Numbered from the stretch's first letter, positions 32,464-41,655 are shown. The stretch: DNA of 64,000 nucleotides from Streptacidiphilus albus JL83 (GCF_000744705.1 NZ_JQML01000001.1:9186017-9250016); one strand, 5' to 3'. The notes: generated by a model not told the origin, from the sequence alone. A program made the numbers and translations.

Positions 32464-33889
32464 ATGTCCGCGACGACGCGGCGCAGGTTGCTCGGGACCG
32501 TGGGCGCGGCTGCGGCCACGGCACTGCTTCCGCCCGGCGTCCAGCGCGCGGTGGCCGCCGGAGCGCCCAGCTGCGGTTCGATCCGCGATGTGGAGCACGT
32601 GGTCCTGCTGATGCAGGAGAACCGGTCCTTCGACCACTATTTCGGCACACTGCCCGGGGTACGCGGCTTCGACGACCCGGAGGCGATCTGCCTGGACACC
32701 GGTCGGTCGGTCTTCCACCAGCCCGACCGGGTCCACCCGGACGGATACGTGCTGCCGTTCCACCTGGACACGCGCACCAGCCGGGCCCAGGCACTGCCGT
32801 CCATGAGCCATGCCTGGGAGGTCCAGCACCAGGCCTGGAACCGGGGGCGGATGGACCAGTGGCTGGCTGCGCACCGGGCTGCCGACGGCGCCAACGGCCC
32901 CTACGCCATGGGCTACTACACCCGCCAGGACATCCCCTTCCACTACGCCCTCGCCGAGACCTTCACCATCTGCGACAACTACTTCTCATCGGTGCTGGGC
33001 CCCACGATCCCGAACCGGCTCTACTGGATGACGGGAACCATCGACGCAGCGGCGACCAACGGCGGCCCGGTCATCGGAGCACCGCCGAGGCAGCCGCTGA
33101 CCTGGACCACGTACCCCGAGCGGCTGGAGGCGGCCGGGGTGAGCTGGAAGGTCTACCAGGAAACCTCCGCACGGCTTCGACGTGCTGTCCCACTTCGCGG
33201 GCTTCCAGCGCGCCGAGCCCGGCGATCCGCTCCACGACAAGGGCCTCAGGGCGGAGCCGGGCGGCACGTTCGAGGACGACGTGCGCAACGACCGGCTCCC
33301 CGCGGTGTCCTGGATCCTGCCCAGGGGATGGCAGTCGGAGCACCCCGCCGCCCTGCCCGCCGCCGGCGCGCTCTTCGTCGCCTCGAAGATCAACGCGATT
33401 GCTGCCAACCCGGAGGTCTGGGCGAAGACCGTCTTCATCCTCAACTACGACGAGAACGACGGCCTGTTCGACCATGTTCCACCGCCGGTGCCCGGCCCGG
33501 GAACTGATGGCGAAGCTGTCGACGGCCTGCCGGTCGGCGCGGGATTCCGGGTGCCGTGCATCATCGTCTCGCCCTGGACGGTGGGCGGCTGGGTCGCCTC
33601 CGAGGCCTTCGACCACACCTCGGTGCTGCAGTTCCTGGAGCGGTTCACCGGCGTCCCCGAGACCAACATCACCGACTGGCGCAGGGACACCTTCGGGGAT
33701 CTGACCTCCGCCTTCCAGTTCCGGCAGGGCAGACGGGACCCGCCACCCCTGCCGGACGCCGACCGTCAGTTCGAGCTGGCCGAGCTGCAGGTGGAGACCC
33801 TGCCCGCGCCACCGCTGCCCGGGACCCCGCAGCGCCCTCCCCATCAGGAGCGGGGCAAGGACCAGCCGCTCTTGACCAGCCGCACGTGA
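32464..33889 (+). pseudogene. Phospholipase C (phosphoesterase family), frameshifted
   Basis: The first frame (from ATG 32464, AAGGAAAGG ribosome site) has a Tat-like signal (TTRRRLLGTVGAAAATALL) and PLC landmarks HVVLLMQENRSFDHYFGTLPG, GPTIPNRLYWMTG and WKVYQE. Just after WKVYQE the homology moves to another frame, beginning near 33177 with FDVLSHFAGFQRA and continuing through VFILNYDENDGLFDHVPPP and VSPWTVGGW to a stop at 33889. The junction (33162-33177) fits a net loss of 2 nt. Joined, the product would be about 474 residues, a normal size for secreted non-haemolytic PLC. It is either a recent pseudogene or a sequencing error; codon use is intact in both halves. Confidence 0.85.
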
Positions 33890-33902
33890 GAGGAGCAGCC
33901 AG

Positions 33903-35396
33903 GTGGAGCCGCCTCCGCCCTGCCGCCCCGGCCGCCGAGCGGTCCTGGGCCTGCTGGGGGCGGCGATCACCGTGGCCGCCGGCTCGCACCCCGCTGCTGC
34001 GGCCGCGGGCACCGCCCGGGCCGTCGGGCAGCACCACGCGGCCGGTGGTGTCGGCAAGCGACAGATGCGGGGCCTCTGGATCACGAGCCTGGACAACATC
34101 GACTGGCCCAGGCACCGCGGGCTGAGCGCGGAGCGGCTCCGGGCAGACTTCACCACGCTGCTCGACGAGGCCCGGGCGGTCGGCTTCAACGCGGTGTTCG
34201 TGCAGGTCCGCCCGACCGCCGATGCCCTGTGGCCCTCGCCCTTCGAGCCGTGGTCGCAGTGGCTGACGGGTACTCAGGGCAAGGATCCGGGCTGGGATCC
34301 GCTGGAGTTCATGGTCGGCGCGGCGCACGAACGCGGCCTGGCGTTCCACGCCTGGTTCAACCCGTTCCGGGTGGCCATCCAGCCGCATCTCGCCAAGCTG
34401 CTCCCCAGCCACCCCGCCCGCCGCAACCGGGACTGGGCCGTCGTCTACAACGGCGAGATCTACTACAACCCCGGGATCCCCGAGGTCCGCGCCTTCGTCC
34501 AGCAGGCCGTCATGGACGCCGTCCAGCGCTACGACATCGACGGTGTCCACATCGACGACTACTTCTACCCCTACCCGAGCCACGCCGGTACGGAGTTCCC
34601 CGACGACGCGGCTTTCGCCGCCCACGGGCGCGGGTTCACCGACCGCGCCGCCTGGCGTCGTGACAATGTCGACCTGATGGTCCAGCAGTTGCGCGACCTG
34701 GTGCGCGCCGCGCGCCCGGAGGCGGCCTACGGCATCAGCCCGTTCGGCGTCTGGCGCAACCGCACCAGCGACCCGGCCGGGTCCGCCACCATGGCGCTGC
34801 AGTCCTACGACGCCCAGTTCAGCGACTCCCGCGCCTGGGTCCGCAACGGCTGGGTCGACTACATCGCGCCGCAGCTCTACTGGTACATCGGCCTGGCCAA
34901 CTCCGACTACGCGGTCCTGGCCCCCTGGTGGGCCGAGCAGACCGCCGGCACCGACACCCAGCTGTGGATCGGCCAGTCCGCGTCCCGCCCCGGCGCCCCC
35001 GACCGCCCGGCGGCCTGGCAGGACCCGGCCGAGCTCTCCCGCCATCTCGCCCTCGACGCCACCCTGCCGGCCATCGGCGGTGACCTCTTCTTCAGCGCCC
35101 GAAGCGTCCGCGTCGACCGGATCGGCGCCATCAGGAGACTGGCCGCCGACCACTGGCGCCGCCCGGTGCTGAGCCCCCTCCTGCCCCGCCTCGCCCACGG
35201 CGTCCCACCCGGTTCGCCCGCCCTGCACCCCGCGGCCGATCGGCGCTCGCTGCGGATCACGCCCGCGGATCCGACCGGACGCGGCGGGCCGTTCCAGTAC
35301 GCCGTCTACCGCTACGCCGAGGACCCCGGGCCGCTGCCGTCACCCGATCCGGCCCGGCTGACCGCCCTGTTGCCCGCCCTCACCGTCGACCGCTAA
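33903..35396 (+). CDS. GHL10-family (DUF187) secreted glycosidase-like protein, C-terminus cut by a TAA stop
   Basis: 497 residues. Tat-type signal (GRRAVLGLLGAAITVAAG), then a TIM-barrel of the GHL10/DUF187 family: MRGLWITSLDNIDW, VFVQVRPTADALWPS, HAWFNPFRV, DGVHIDDYFYPYP, YGISPFGVWRN, DYIAPQLYWYIG, GGDLFFSARSV. A C-terminal Fn3-like module begins (FQYAVYRY) but is ended by TAA at 35394-35396; the same frame continues open for 34 more codons. GTG 33903 is preceded by GAGGAG. Family members are linked to cell-wall or exopolysaccharide hydrolysis. Paralogous with the next gene. Confidence 0.88.
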   Translation: MEPPPPCRPGRRAVLGLLGAAITVAAGSHPAAAAAGTARAVGQHHAAGGVGKRQMRGLWITSLDNIDWPRHRGLSAERLRADFTTLLDEARAVGFNAVFVQVRPTADALWPSPFEPWSQWLTGTQGKDPGWDPLEFMVGAAHERGLAFHAWFNPFRVAIQPHLAKLLPSHPARRNRDWAVVYNGEIYYNPGIPEVRAFVQQAVMDAVQRYDIDGVHIDDYFYPYPSHAGTEFPDDAAFAAHGRGFTDRAAWRRDNVDLMVQQLRDLVRAARPEAAYGISPFGVWRNRTSDPAGSATMALQSYDAQFSDSRAWVRNGWVDYIAPQLYWYIGLANSDYAVLAPWWAEQTAGTDTQLWIGQSASRPGAPDRPAAWQDPAELSRHLALDATLPAIGGDLFFSARSVRVDRIGAIRRLAADHWRRPVLSPLLPRLAHGVPPGSPALHPAADRRSLRITPADPTGRGGPFQYAVYRYAEDPGPLPSPDPARLTALLPALTVDR

Positions 35397-35501
35397 CCGC
35401 TGCCGCCCGACACCCCCGGCTCCTGGTACACCGTCACTGCGGTCGACCGGGCAGGACGGGAGGGCCCGGCCGGCCCGGCCGTGTGGGTGCCCTCCGGGTG
35501 A
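35394..35501 (+). other. In-frame coding extension beyond a premature TAA
   Basis: After TAA the same frame reads 34 codons including GSWYTVTAVDRAGREGPAG and AVWVP before TGA at 35499. This is the typical last strand pair of a fibronectin-III domain, and it completes the one left unfinished by the gene. TAA is rare in such GC-rich genomes. A nonsense mutation (or a base error) is the simplest reading. Confidence 0.65.
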
Positions 35502-35588
35502 CCCTGCCGACCGAGCCACCCGAATGGCCGCAGCTGCCGCCCGGCGCGGCGCACCCCGGCGGGCGCCGCGGCCGACATCCTGGGCTCC

Positions 35589-37061
35589 ATGACCTCCAGC
35601 ACCCGGGGCGACGGCCCCGCAGCCGAGCCCGGACCGGAAAGCGGTCCGACACTCCCCGGCGCCCCTGCCCGGTCGGGTTCGCACACCCGGCGACGGACCC
35701 TCCTGTCCGGCCTCGCGGTGCTGGGCTCCGCCGCGCTGACCGGCACCGCCCGGCCGGTGGCGCCGGCCCGGCCCCGGGCACGGAACCAGGCGCAGGGGGA
35801 TCACCGGCGGCCGCCCGTCGGGGATTCCCGCAGCGGTGGCACCGGCTGCCCGGGACACGAGCTGCGCGGCGTGTGGATCGCATCGGTCCGCAACATGGAC
35901 TGGCCGGCCCGACCGGGGCTGCCCGCCGAGCGGTTGCGGGCCGATTTCCTCGCCCACCTGGACCGCGCGCGGGCGCTCGGTCTGAATGCGGTGTTCGTGC
36001 AGATCCGCCCCACGGCCGACGCCTTCTGGCCCTCGGCCTTCGAGCCGTGGTCGCAGTGGCTGACCGGCACCCAGGGCCGGGACCCCGGATGGGACCCACT
36101 GGCGTTCATGGTCCGGGCCGCCCATGAACGGGATCTGGCCTTCCACGCCTGGTTCAACCCCTACCGGGTGTCGATCCAGCCCGACCCCGCCCTGCTGGTG
36201 GCGGACCACCCCGCGCGCCGCCATCCGCACTGGGCCGTCAGCTACGCCGGACAGATCTGCTACAACCCCGGTGTCCCGGAAGCACGCCGGTTCGTCCAGC
36301 AGGCGATGATGGACGCGGTCCTGCGCTACGACCTCGACGGTGTCCACTTCGACGACTACTTCTACCCCTACCCCGTACCGGGCCAGGACTTCCCCGACGA
36401 CGAGGCGTTCGCCGCCCACGGCGCCGGATTCACCGACCGGGCGGCCTGGCGGCGGCACAATGTCGACCTGTTGATCCGCGAGATGCGCGACCTGGTCCGG
36501 GCAGCGCGTCCGGAAGCGGCCTTCGGCGTCAGCCCGTTCGGCGTGTGGCGCAACGCCGGCAGCGACCCGGCCGGTTCGAGGACCGAGGCCTTCCAGTCCT
36601 ACGACGGGCAGTACGCCGACACCCGTGCCTGGGTCCGCAACGGCTGGCTCGACTACATCGCCCCACAGCTGTACTGGGCCATCGGCGCACCCGCTGCGGA
36701 CTACGCCACCCTGGCCCGGTGGTGGGCCGCCCAGACCAGCGGCACCGGTACCCAGCTGTGGATCGGCCAGGCCGCCTACCGCGTCGGCGCCCCGCGCCAA
36801 CCGGCCGCCTGGGGGGACCCGGCGGAACTGTCCCGGCAGCTGACCCTCAACGCCCGGTTGCCGCAGATCGGCGGCAACATCCTGTTCAGCGCCAGCAGCG
36901 TGTGGGCGGACCGGATCGGCGGGATCAGCCGACTGGTCGCCGACCACTGGCAGCGACCGGCCCTCGGCCCCGTCCTGCCGAGGCCGGCCGGCGCGGCACC
37001 GGGGCCGGCCGGCGCGGCCTACCCGCCCCGGACCCCGGACCGCACCCGCTGCCCGGGGTGA
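35589..37061 (+). CDS. GHL10-family (DUF187) secreted glycosidase-like protein, second copy
   Basis: 490 residues. Twin-arginine signal (HTRRRTLLSGLAVLGSA, residues about 32-50), a variable linker, and the same barrel as the upstream gene with nearly the same motifs (LRGVWIASVRNMDW, VFVQIRPTADAFWPS, HAWFNPYRV, DGVHFDDYFYPYP, FGVSPFGVWRN, DYIAPQLYWAIG). It lacks the Fn3-like tail and ends in a Pro/Arg-rich segment. The two are clearly tandem duplicates, followed by a convergent wall amidase, so a role in cell-envelope or extracellular glycan hydrolysis is likely; substrate unknown. Confidence 0.9.
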   Translation: MTSSTRGDGPAAEPGPESGPTLPGAPARSGSHTRRRTLLSGLAVLGSAALTGTARPVAPARPRARNQAQGDHRRPPVGDSRSGGTGCPGHELRGVWIASVRNMDWPARPGLPAERLRADFLAHLDRARALGLNAVFVQIRPTADAFWPSAFEPWSQWLTGTQGRDPGWDPLAFMVRAAHERDLAFHAWFNPYRVSIQPDPALLVADHPARRHPHWAVSYAGQICYNPGVPEARRFVQQAMMDAVLRYDLDGVHFDDYFYPYPVPGQDFPDDEAFAAHGAGFTDRAAWRRHNVDLLIREMRDLVRAARPEAAFGVSPFGVWRNAGSDPAGSRTEAFQSYDGQYADTRAWVRNGWLDYIAPQLYWAIGAPAADYATLARWWAAQTSGTGTQLWIGQAAYRVGAPRQPAAWGDPAELSRQLTLNARLPQIGGNILFSASSVWADRIGGISRLVADHWQRPALGPVLPRPAGAAPGPAGAAYPPRTPDRTRCPG

Positions 37062-37099
37062 CTCCGCTGCTCGGGATGACTCCGCCCCCGTCCGCCGCT

Positions 37100-37129
37100 C
37101 GGGTGCCCCGTACGAAGGGGCGTCACCCG
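37100..37129. terminator. Possible bidirectional terminator
   Basis: CGGGTG-CCCC pairs with GGGG-(CGT bulge)-CACCCG around a 7-nt loop, between convergent genes. Imperfect. Confidence 0.35.
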
Positions 37130-37159
37130 GTGGGCGGAGACGCATCGTTGCCTGCGCGT

Positions 37160-37969
37160 TCAGCCGTCCGGGTGCAGCAGGTAGGACGTCACGCCCGCGG
37201 CGATCCCGGTCGCGGCCAGTTCGCGCCAGGCCCCGGTGGTCATCTGGCGGGCTTCGGTCGGGTTGAGCATGTTGCCGCACTCGATGAAGACGGCGGGCAC
37301 TCGCGACAGGTTCAGACCACCGAGGTCGCTGCGGACGACCAGCCCGGTGCCGTGGCCGAGATAGGTCGCGTGGGCCTCCCCGGTCACGGAGCCGAACGCG
37401 GCCCTCAGCGCGAGACCGAGTTGGCGTGAGGGTCCCACAATGGCTCGGGTGTCCGCCGCACCGGCCACGACCACGGCGGGCACGATCACATGGAAGCCGT
37501 AGTCCGGTGCGGGGGCGCCGTCGGCGTGGATGGCGACGGCCGCGTCCGCGTGGGCGCGGTTGGCGATGGCCGCGCGCTCGGTGACACAGGGCCCCCAGGG
37601 CCGGTCGCCGTCCTGGGTGAGGACCACCGTCGCGCCCTCGGCGCGCAGGATCACCCGTGCCCGCCTGGCCACATCGAGGTTGTAGTCGGCCTCGGTGTAG
37701 CCGGCCGCGGTGGCGGTGCCGGCGGTGTTGCAGGCCCTGCGGCCGTTGCCGATGTCGACCAGTCGGTGGGTCTCGACCAGGTGCGAGGGGTTGCCCGGGT
37801 TGTGGCCGGGATCGAGCACGACGGTCTTTCCCAGGAGCGGCAGCGCCGGGCCGGGGTCCGCCCGACCTGGAGCGCTGCCCCACTGGCCGCAGAGAACCGC
37901 ACCGGCCACGACGAGGGGCAGGCCGGCCGCGGCAAGGGCACGGGAGCGGGAGCGGACCGAAAGACGCAC
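37160..37969 (-). CDS. N-acetylmuramoyl-L-alanine amidase (Amidase_3)
   Basis: 269 residues. Sec-type signal or anchor (SRSRALAAAGLPLVVAGAVLCG), then the Amidase_3 zinc fold: VVLDPGHNPGN (zinc His), the Glu ligand expected near ETHRLVDIGNG or the following strand, AIHADG (second zinc His), and VFIECGNMLNPTEA with the catalytic Glu. It should cut the amide between MurNAc and the peptide stem outside the membrane. GTG 37969 was chosen for AGGAGG five nt upstream; a longer frame lacks such a site. Likely involved in wall turnover. Confidence 0.88.
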   Translation of the reverse strand: MRLSVRSRSRALAAAGLPLVVAGAVLCGQWGSAPGRADPGPALPLLGKTVVLDPGHNPGNPSHLVETHRLVDIGNGRRACNTAGTATAAGYTEADYNLDVARRARVILRAEGATVVLTQDGDRPWGPCVTERAAIANRAHADAAVAIHADGAPAPDYGFHVIVPAVVVAGAADTRAIVGPSRQLGLALRAAFGSVTGEAHATYLGHGTGLVVRSDLGGLNLSRVPAVFIECGNMLNPTEARQMTTGAWRELAATGIAAGVTSYLLHPDG

Positions 37970-38358
37970 GGGATCCTCCTGTGTGTGCAGTGGCATCGGC
38001 GCCCGAGTCCCGTCCATTCGATCACGAAGGGGACCGAATCCCACGGCACGGCGCAGTCGGCGTGTCCGGGCCCGGGCCGGAGGCGAGGCAGCCCCGGGCG
38101 AAGGCCGCCGCACTCCTCGGCGACGGTGCCCCGTCGGTCGGTCGGGAGTCGATCTGTGGCGAACGTCTCGCGTGCCGAAGGCAGTTGTGCGGCCGGCGGC
38201 CGCCTATCATTGAGTCAACAGTCCACCTCGTCCCGACGAGGTGATGACGGGTCAACTCCCCATGTGCTGAAGCATGTCGGCGGATTCCCCGTGCTGTGGT
38301 CCAGCGTCGGCCTGCAGCGGTTCCGCACCGTGCCAGCAACGACCTGACGGAGCTTTCC
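37970..38358. other. Intergenic region with palindrome
   Basis: About 390 bp between the divergent amidase and DUF5133 genes. No gene recognised. It holds a perfect 9-bp-arm palindrome at 38224-38243. Confidence 0.5.
38224..38243. promoter_or_regulatory. Candidate operator upstream of DUF5133 gene
   Basis: CACCTCGTC-CC-GACGAGGTG, a near-continuous 20-bp palindrome, flanked on both sides by GTCAAC (38215 and 38251). About 115 bp upstream of the DUF5133 start. It could be a repressor site or a hairpin. Confidence 0.4.
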
Positions 38359-38568
38359 ATGCCTCTGTACAACCCCGCCGCACTTCGCCGCCTCCTCGCC
38401 GAACTCGAAGCACTGGGCGACGCTCGCGGTGCGGACATCGAGCGCCGCCGCGAGGATCTCCACTACACCCTCTGCGTCTCGACCGGCACTCGTGAGCCTG
38501 CCCTCGCGGTGGAGCAGGCCCGCCGACTCCTCGCCCCGAGCCGCGACGCCCTCACCCCGGCAGCCTGA
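38359..38568 (+). CDS. DUF5133-family small protein
   Basis: 69 residues. The central LEALGDARGAD...REDLHYTLCVSTGTREPALAVEQARRLL pattern (YTLCVxTGT) is characteristic of the DUF5133 proteins found in many streptomycetes. ATG 38359 with GGAG six nt before. Function is unknown; some family members are linked to regulation of secondary metabolism in annotation only. Cytoplasmic, monocistronic. Confidence 0.75.
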   Translation: MPLYNPAALRRLLAELEALGDARGADIERRREDLHYTLCVSTGTREPALAVEQARRLLAPSRDALTPAA

Positions 38569-38757
38569 GGGGTCTGCCACGAGGCAGCGGGTGTCAACAC
38601 TGCCTTTTGGGACAACTTTCTTGTGGCCAGCAAGAACTGACGTTGCGCCTGTTCGCTGTGGGCATTGCTGTGCAAGCATTCAGCCGGTGTGAATGAGCAT
38701 CTTCAATCCACCGTGCCAGCTGCACCTATGCGTCCGCATACCGAAGGAGCCGTCCGT

Positions 38758-39354
38758 ATGAAGAACGTCAGTCCATGGCTCGCCAGGCTCCTGGTGGCTC
38801 TCGTCGCCACCGTCACCGCACTCACCGTGGCTGCGGCGACCGCGCAGGCCGCCACCCCCACGACTGTCCGCCCGGCGACGACGCTGTCCATCTGTGCCAA
38901 CTCGCCGATCCCCTCCGGCTACGTGATCACCGGGATCAGCACCGGGTCCCCGTCCTGCTCCGGCTACGCGCAGTACACCATCCAGACGCCGGTGGCCGGC
39001 GGTATGACGGTCTGTGGCAACTCGCCCATCCCCTCGGGCTACGTGATCACGGGAGTCAGCACCGGCGACGTCACCTGTGACGGCTACCAGGGCTACTACA
39101 TCCGGACACCGGCGGCCGGCGGCGTCACGGTCTGTGGCAACTCGCCCATCCCCTCGGGCTACGTGATCACGGCGGTCAGCACCGGCGACGTCACCTGTGA
39201 CGGCTACCAGGGCTACTACATCCGGACACCGGTGGCCAGCGGCATCACCGTGTGCGGCAACTCGCCCATCCCCTCGGGCTACGTCATCACCAGGACCAGC
39301 ACCGGCGACGTCACCTGCGACGGGTACGACGGGTACTTCATCGTCCTGGCCTAG
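38758..39354 (+). CDS. Secreted four-repeat Cys-pair protein
   Basis: 198 residues. Signal peptide (1 to about 31, ending AQAA), then four tandem 40-residue repeats, each with CGNSPIPSGYVIT, STGDVTCDGY and usually YYIRTP. Each repeat has two cysteines in fixed positions, probably one disulphide per repeat, which suits an exported beta-rich module. AAGGAG precedes ATG 38758. No known family was recognised with confidence; the pattern resembles short adhesive or lectin-like repeats. A 20-bp hairpin follows the stop. Confidence 0.8.
   Translation: MKNVSPWLARLLVALVATVTALTVAAATAQAATPTTVRPATTLSICANSPIPSGYVITGISTGSPSCSGYAQYTIQTPVAGGMTVCGNSPIPSGYVITGVSTGDVTCDGYQGYYIRTPAAGGVTVCGNSPIPSGYVITAVSTGDVTCDGYQGYYIRTPVASGITVCGNSPIPSGYVITRTSTGDVTCDGYDGYFIVLA
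38890..39354 (+). repeat. Four 120-bp tandem coding repeats
   Basis: Units start at 38890, 39010, 39130 and 39250 (last one 105 bp). Units 2 and 3 are almost identical at DNA level; units 1 and 4 have diverged. This indicates recent internal duplication or gene conversion. Confidence 0.9.
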
Positions 39355-39385
39355 TTCCTCGGAGCCGGGACCGCGGTTCGGAGCA

Positions 39386-39428
39386 GCGTGGCACCCGGGG
39401 AGGCCGTCGGCCTCCCCGGGTGCCACGC
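39386..39428. terminator. Bidirectional hairpin terminator
   Basis: A 20-bp perfect stem (39386-39405 with 39409-39428) and 3-nt loop between the convergent repeat-protein and S9-peptidase genes; the strongest hairpin in the window. Confidence 0.9.
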
Positions 39429-39459
39429 GCAGGACTGCCGGGGCCGACCCGGAGCAGCC

Positions 39460-41454
39460 TCAGGTCGCGCCCCGGAGCCAGCGGTCGTACCAGCCCCGGA
39501 TGCGGCGCAGGACATCCAGTTGGTGGTTGCGCTCCATGGGGCCGTGGCCTTCGCGGGGGTAGACGACGAGCTCGTGCTCGACGCCGAAGCGGCGCAGTGC
39601 GCGATGGAAGTGGACGGCCTGGCCGAGCGGGACGTTGGTGTCCTCCTCCCCGTGCAGGATCAGGATCGGGGTGCGGATCCTGGCCGCATGGGAGATCGGG
39701 CTGTTCCGGTCGTGGATGTGCGGTCCCGGCCCGTCCCAGCCGGTGCTGCCGCCGAGCGCCGCGTCCAGGGCGCCCCAGTCGCCGGTGCCGGCCTGCATGC
39801 CCCAGTCGCTGATGCCGGCGCCCATCACGGCGGCCTTGAACCGGTCGGTCCGGCTGACTGCCCAGGCCGCCATGAAGCCGCCGTGGCTCCACCCGGAGAT
39901 GCCCAGGCGTTCGGGGTCGGCGACCCCATCGGCGACCAGCAGGTCGATTCCGGCGAGGATGTCGGTCCACTCGTCGCCGCCCACCGCGCCCGCCACCATG
40001 GCGGCGAACTCATGGCCGTGGCCCGATCCGCCCCGGGGGTTGGGCAGGAACACCGCGTATCCGCCGGCTGCCAACCACTGCCCGCAGTCGACCGCGTTCA
40101 GGGCGAAGGCGTCGGCGTAGCGGTAGTAGGGACCGCCGTGGACCATGGTGACGAGCGGAAAGGGCCCCTCCTCCCGCGTGCGGCCGGCCGGGAGGATCAG
40201 CAGCCCGTCCAACGGGATTCCGTCGGAGGCCTGGTAGCCGAGGCGCTGCTGGACTCCCCAGCGGATCCCGCGCAGTTGCGGACTGGTGTCGCTGAGCCGG
40301 ATCAGCGGCCCGCCGACGGGTCCCGCATGGACGTTCCCGGGCTCGTAGGCAGTGCTCCACAGCACGGCGTACGTTTCGCCGGAGCGGCTCGCACTCAGCC
40401 CGGTGAGCTCGCCGGGGGCCGAGGACAGCTGGTGGAATCGCCGGGACTGCGGATCGAGCCGGTACAGCGCGGTGTCCAGTCCGTCGGCGAACAGCGCCAG
40501 CGGCGGCCCGTCGGCCACCTGCACCAGCTCGGTCGGGCTGACGGGCATGCCGAGGGTCAGGTTGCGGTGCTGGATCGCCGGACCGGTCACCGGCGGGACG
40601 GTGTCCAGCACGGCGAGCCCGCCGATGAGGTTCGGCGGGGTGACTGCCAGATGGGCCAGGTGCCACTCACCGTCGTGGTTCCACCAGACCGGGGACTCGG
40701 CCTCGACCCCGATCGGGCCCAGGTCCTGGACCGCTGCCGTGTGCGGGTCGACCAGGGGCAACTCCGCGTTCAGGACACCCGGGTCGAGTTCCGGGGTGGA
40801 CCAGCTCAGCACTGCCAGCGGGCCGCCGTCCGGACGCTGGGTCAACTCCACGACATGGCGGTTCCCTAGGCCCTCCACGGTGCGGAGCACGCCGGTCCCC
40901 AGGTCGAGCAGGCGCAACCGGGTGACGGGGAGGTGCTGGCCCCAGACCTTGGCGTCGTCGCGCTCGGCCTCCCGGCGTTCGTCCTCCGCGGTGGGTTCGT
41001 CCTCGGCGAGGACGGCGACCGTGCGGCCGTCGGCGAGCGGGTAGTGGTCGGAGATTCCCCCGCGCCAACTGGTCAGGGTCTGGACCTCGGCGACGTCCTC
41101 GCCGTCGTCCAGGAGCACTCTCCGGAGCTGGGCGGTGCCCCGCTGCCGGCGCTCGGAGGTGAAGAGGAGAGCGGCCGAGTCGGGCGCCCATTTCGGAGCG
41201 AGGTCGTCGGCGGTGCCGTCGGTCAGCCGGCGCGGGGCTGTGCTGCCGTCCGTGGTGGCGACCCAGAGGGTGCCGTGCGGATGCCCGTCCTCGTCGCCTG
41301 CCGAGATCACCACGTGGGCGACCAGGCGACCGTCGGGTGAGATGGCCGGTGTCACCGCTAGGGCGATGTCCTGCACCATCTCGGCGGTGAGCCTCTCGGC
41401 GGGTCCGGGTCCGGGTCCGGGTCCGGGAGCGGGTCGCGGTGCAAGGTGCGGCAT
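39460..41454 (-). CDS. S9-family prolyl oligopeptidase-like peptidase
   Basis: 664 residues. N-terminal beta-propeller built from WD-like blades (for example AVTPAISPDGRLVAHVV and PKWAPDSAALLFTSERR), then an alpha/beta-hydrolase catalytic domain (about 410-664) with nucleophile GWSHGGF, the acid in GEEDTNVPLGQA and the base in YPREGHGP. It lacks a signal peptide, so cytosolic cleavage of short peptides or acylated peptides is likely. ATG 41454 was chosen; the following (Pro-Gly) stretch is coded by a GGGTCC tandem repeat (41401-41424). Monocistronic. Confidence 0.9.
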   Translation of the reverse strand: MPHLAPRPAPGPGPGPGPAERLTAEMVQDIALAVTPAISPDGRLVAHVVISAGDEDGHPHGTLWVATTDGSTAPRRLTDGTADDLAPKWAPDSAALLFTSERRQRGTAQLRRVLLDDGEDVAEVQTLTSWRGGISDHYPLADGRTVAVLAEDEPTAEDERREAERDDAKVWGQHLPVTRLRLLDLGTGVLRTVEGLGNRHVVELTQRPDGGPLAVLSWSTPELDPGVLNAELPLVDPHTAAVQDLGPIGVEAESPVWWNHDGEWHLAHLAVTPPNLIGGLAVLDTVPPVTGPAIQHRNLTLGMPVSPTELVQVADGPPLALFADGLDTALYRLDPQSRRFHQLSSAPGELTGLSASRSGETYAVLWSTAYEPGNVHAGPVGGPLIRLSDTSPQLRGIRWGVQQRLGYQASDGIPLDGLLILPAGRTREEGPFPLVTMVHGGPYYRYADAFALNAVDCGQWLAAGGYAVFLPNPRGGSGHGHEFAAMVAGAVGGDEWTDILAGIDLLVADGVADPERLGISGWSHGGFMAAWAVSRTDRFKAAVMGAGISDWGMQAGTGDWGALDAALGGSTGWDGPGPHIHDRNSPISHAARIRTPILILHGEEDTNVPLGQAVHFHRALRRFGVEHELVVYPREGHGPMERNHQLDVLRRIRGWYDRWLRGAT

Positions 41455-41655
41455 ACCGTGTGCCCTTCGCTTGTCGGTGCGGCAGGCAGCCATCCTGCCG
41501 CACCGGCGGGCGGGTGTCAGTCGGGTTCGGCCTGCCCCCGAACGCCCAGCCGAGCAGTTGGACCTTCAGCGGCAAGGGGGGAGGGGCGCGCGTACGCGGC
41601 GTCAACTGCCGACGGCGGCCGGGCTGTTCCTCCGGGGCTCGGGAGCAGTCCGCGG

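Noticed and set aside
35340-37883. An 847-codon minus-strand frame opposite the GHL10 genes
   Set aside because: Its composition (Arg/Pro/Gly) is typical of antisense shadows, and the plus strand has conserved barrel motifs.
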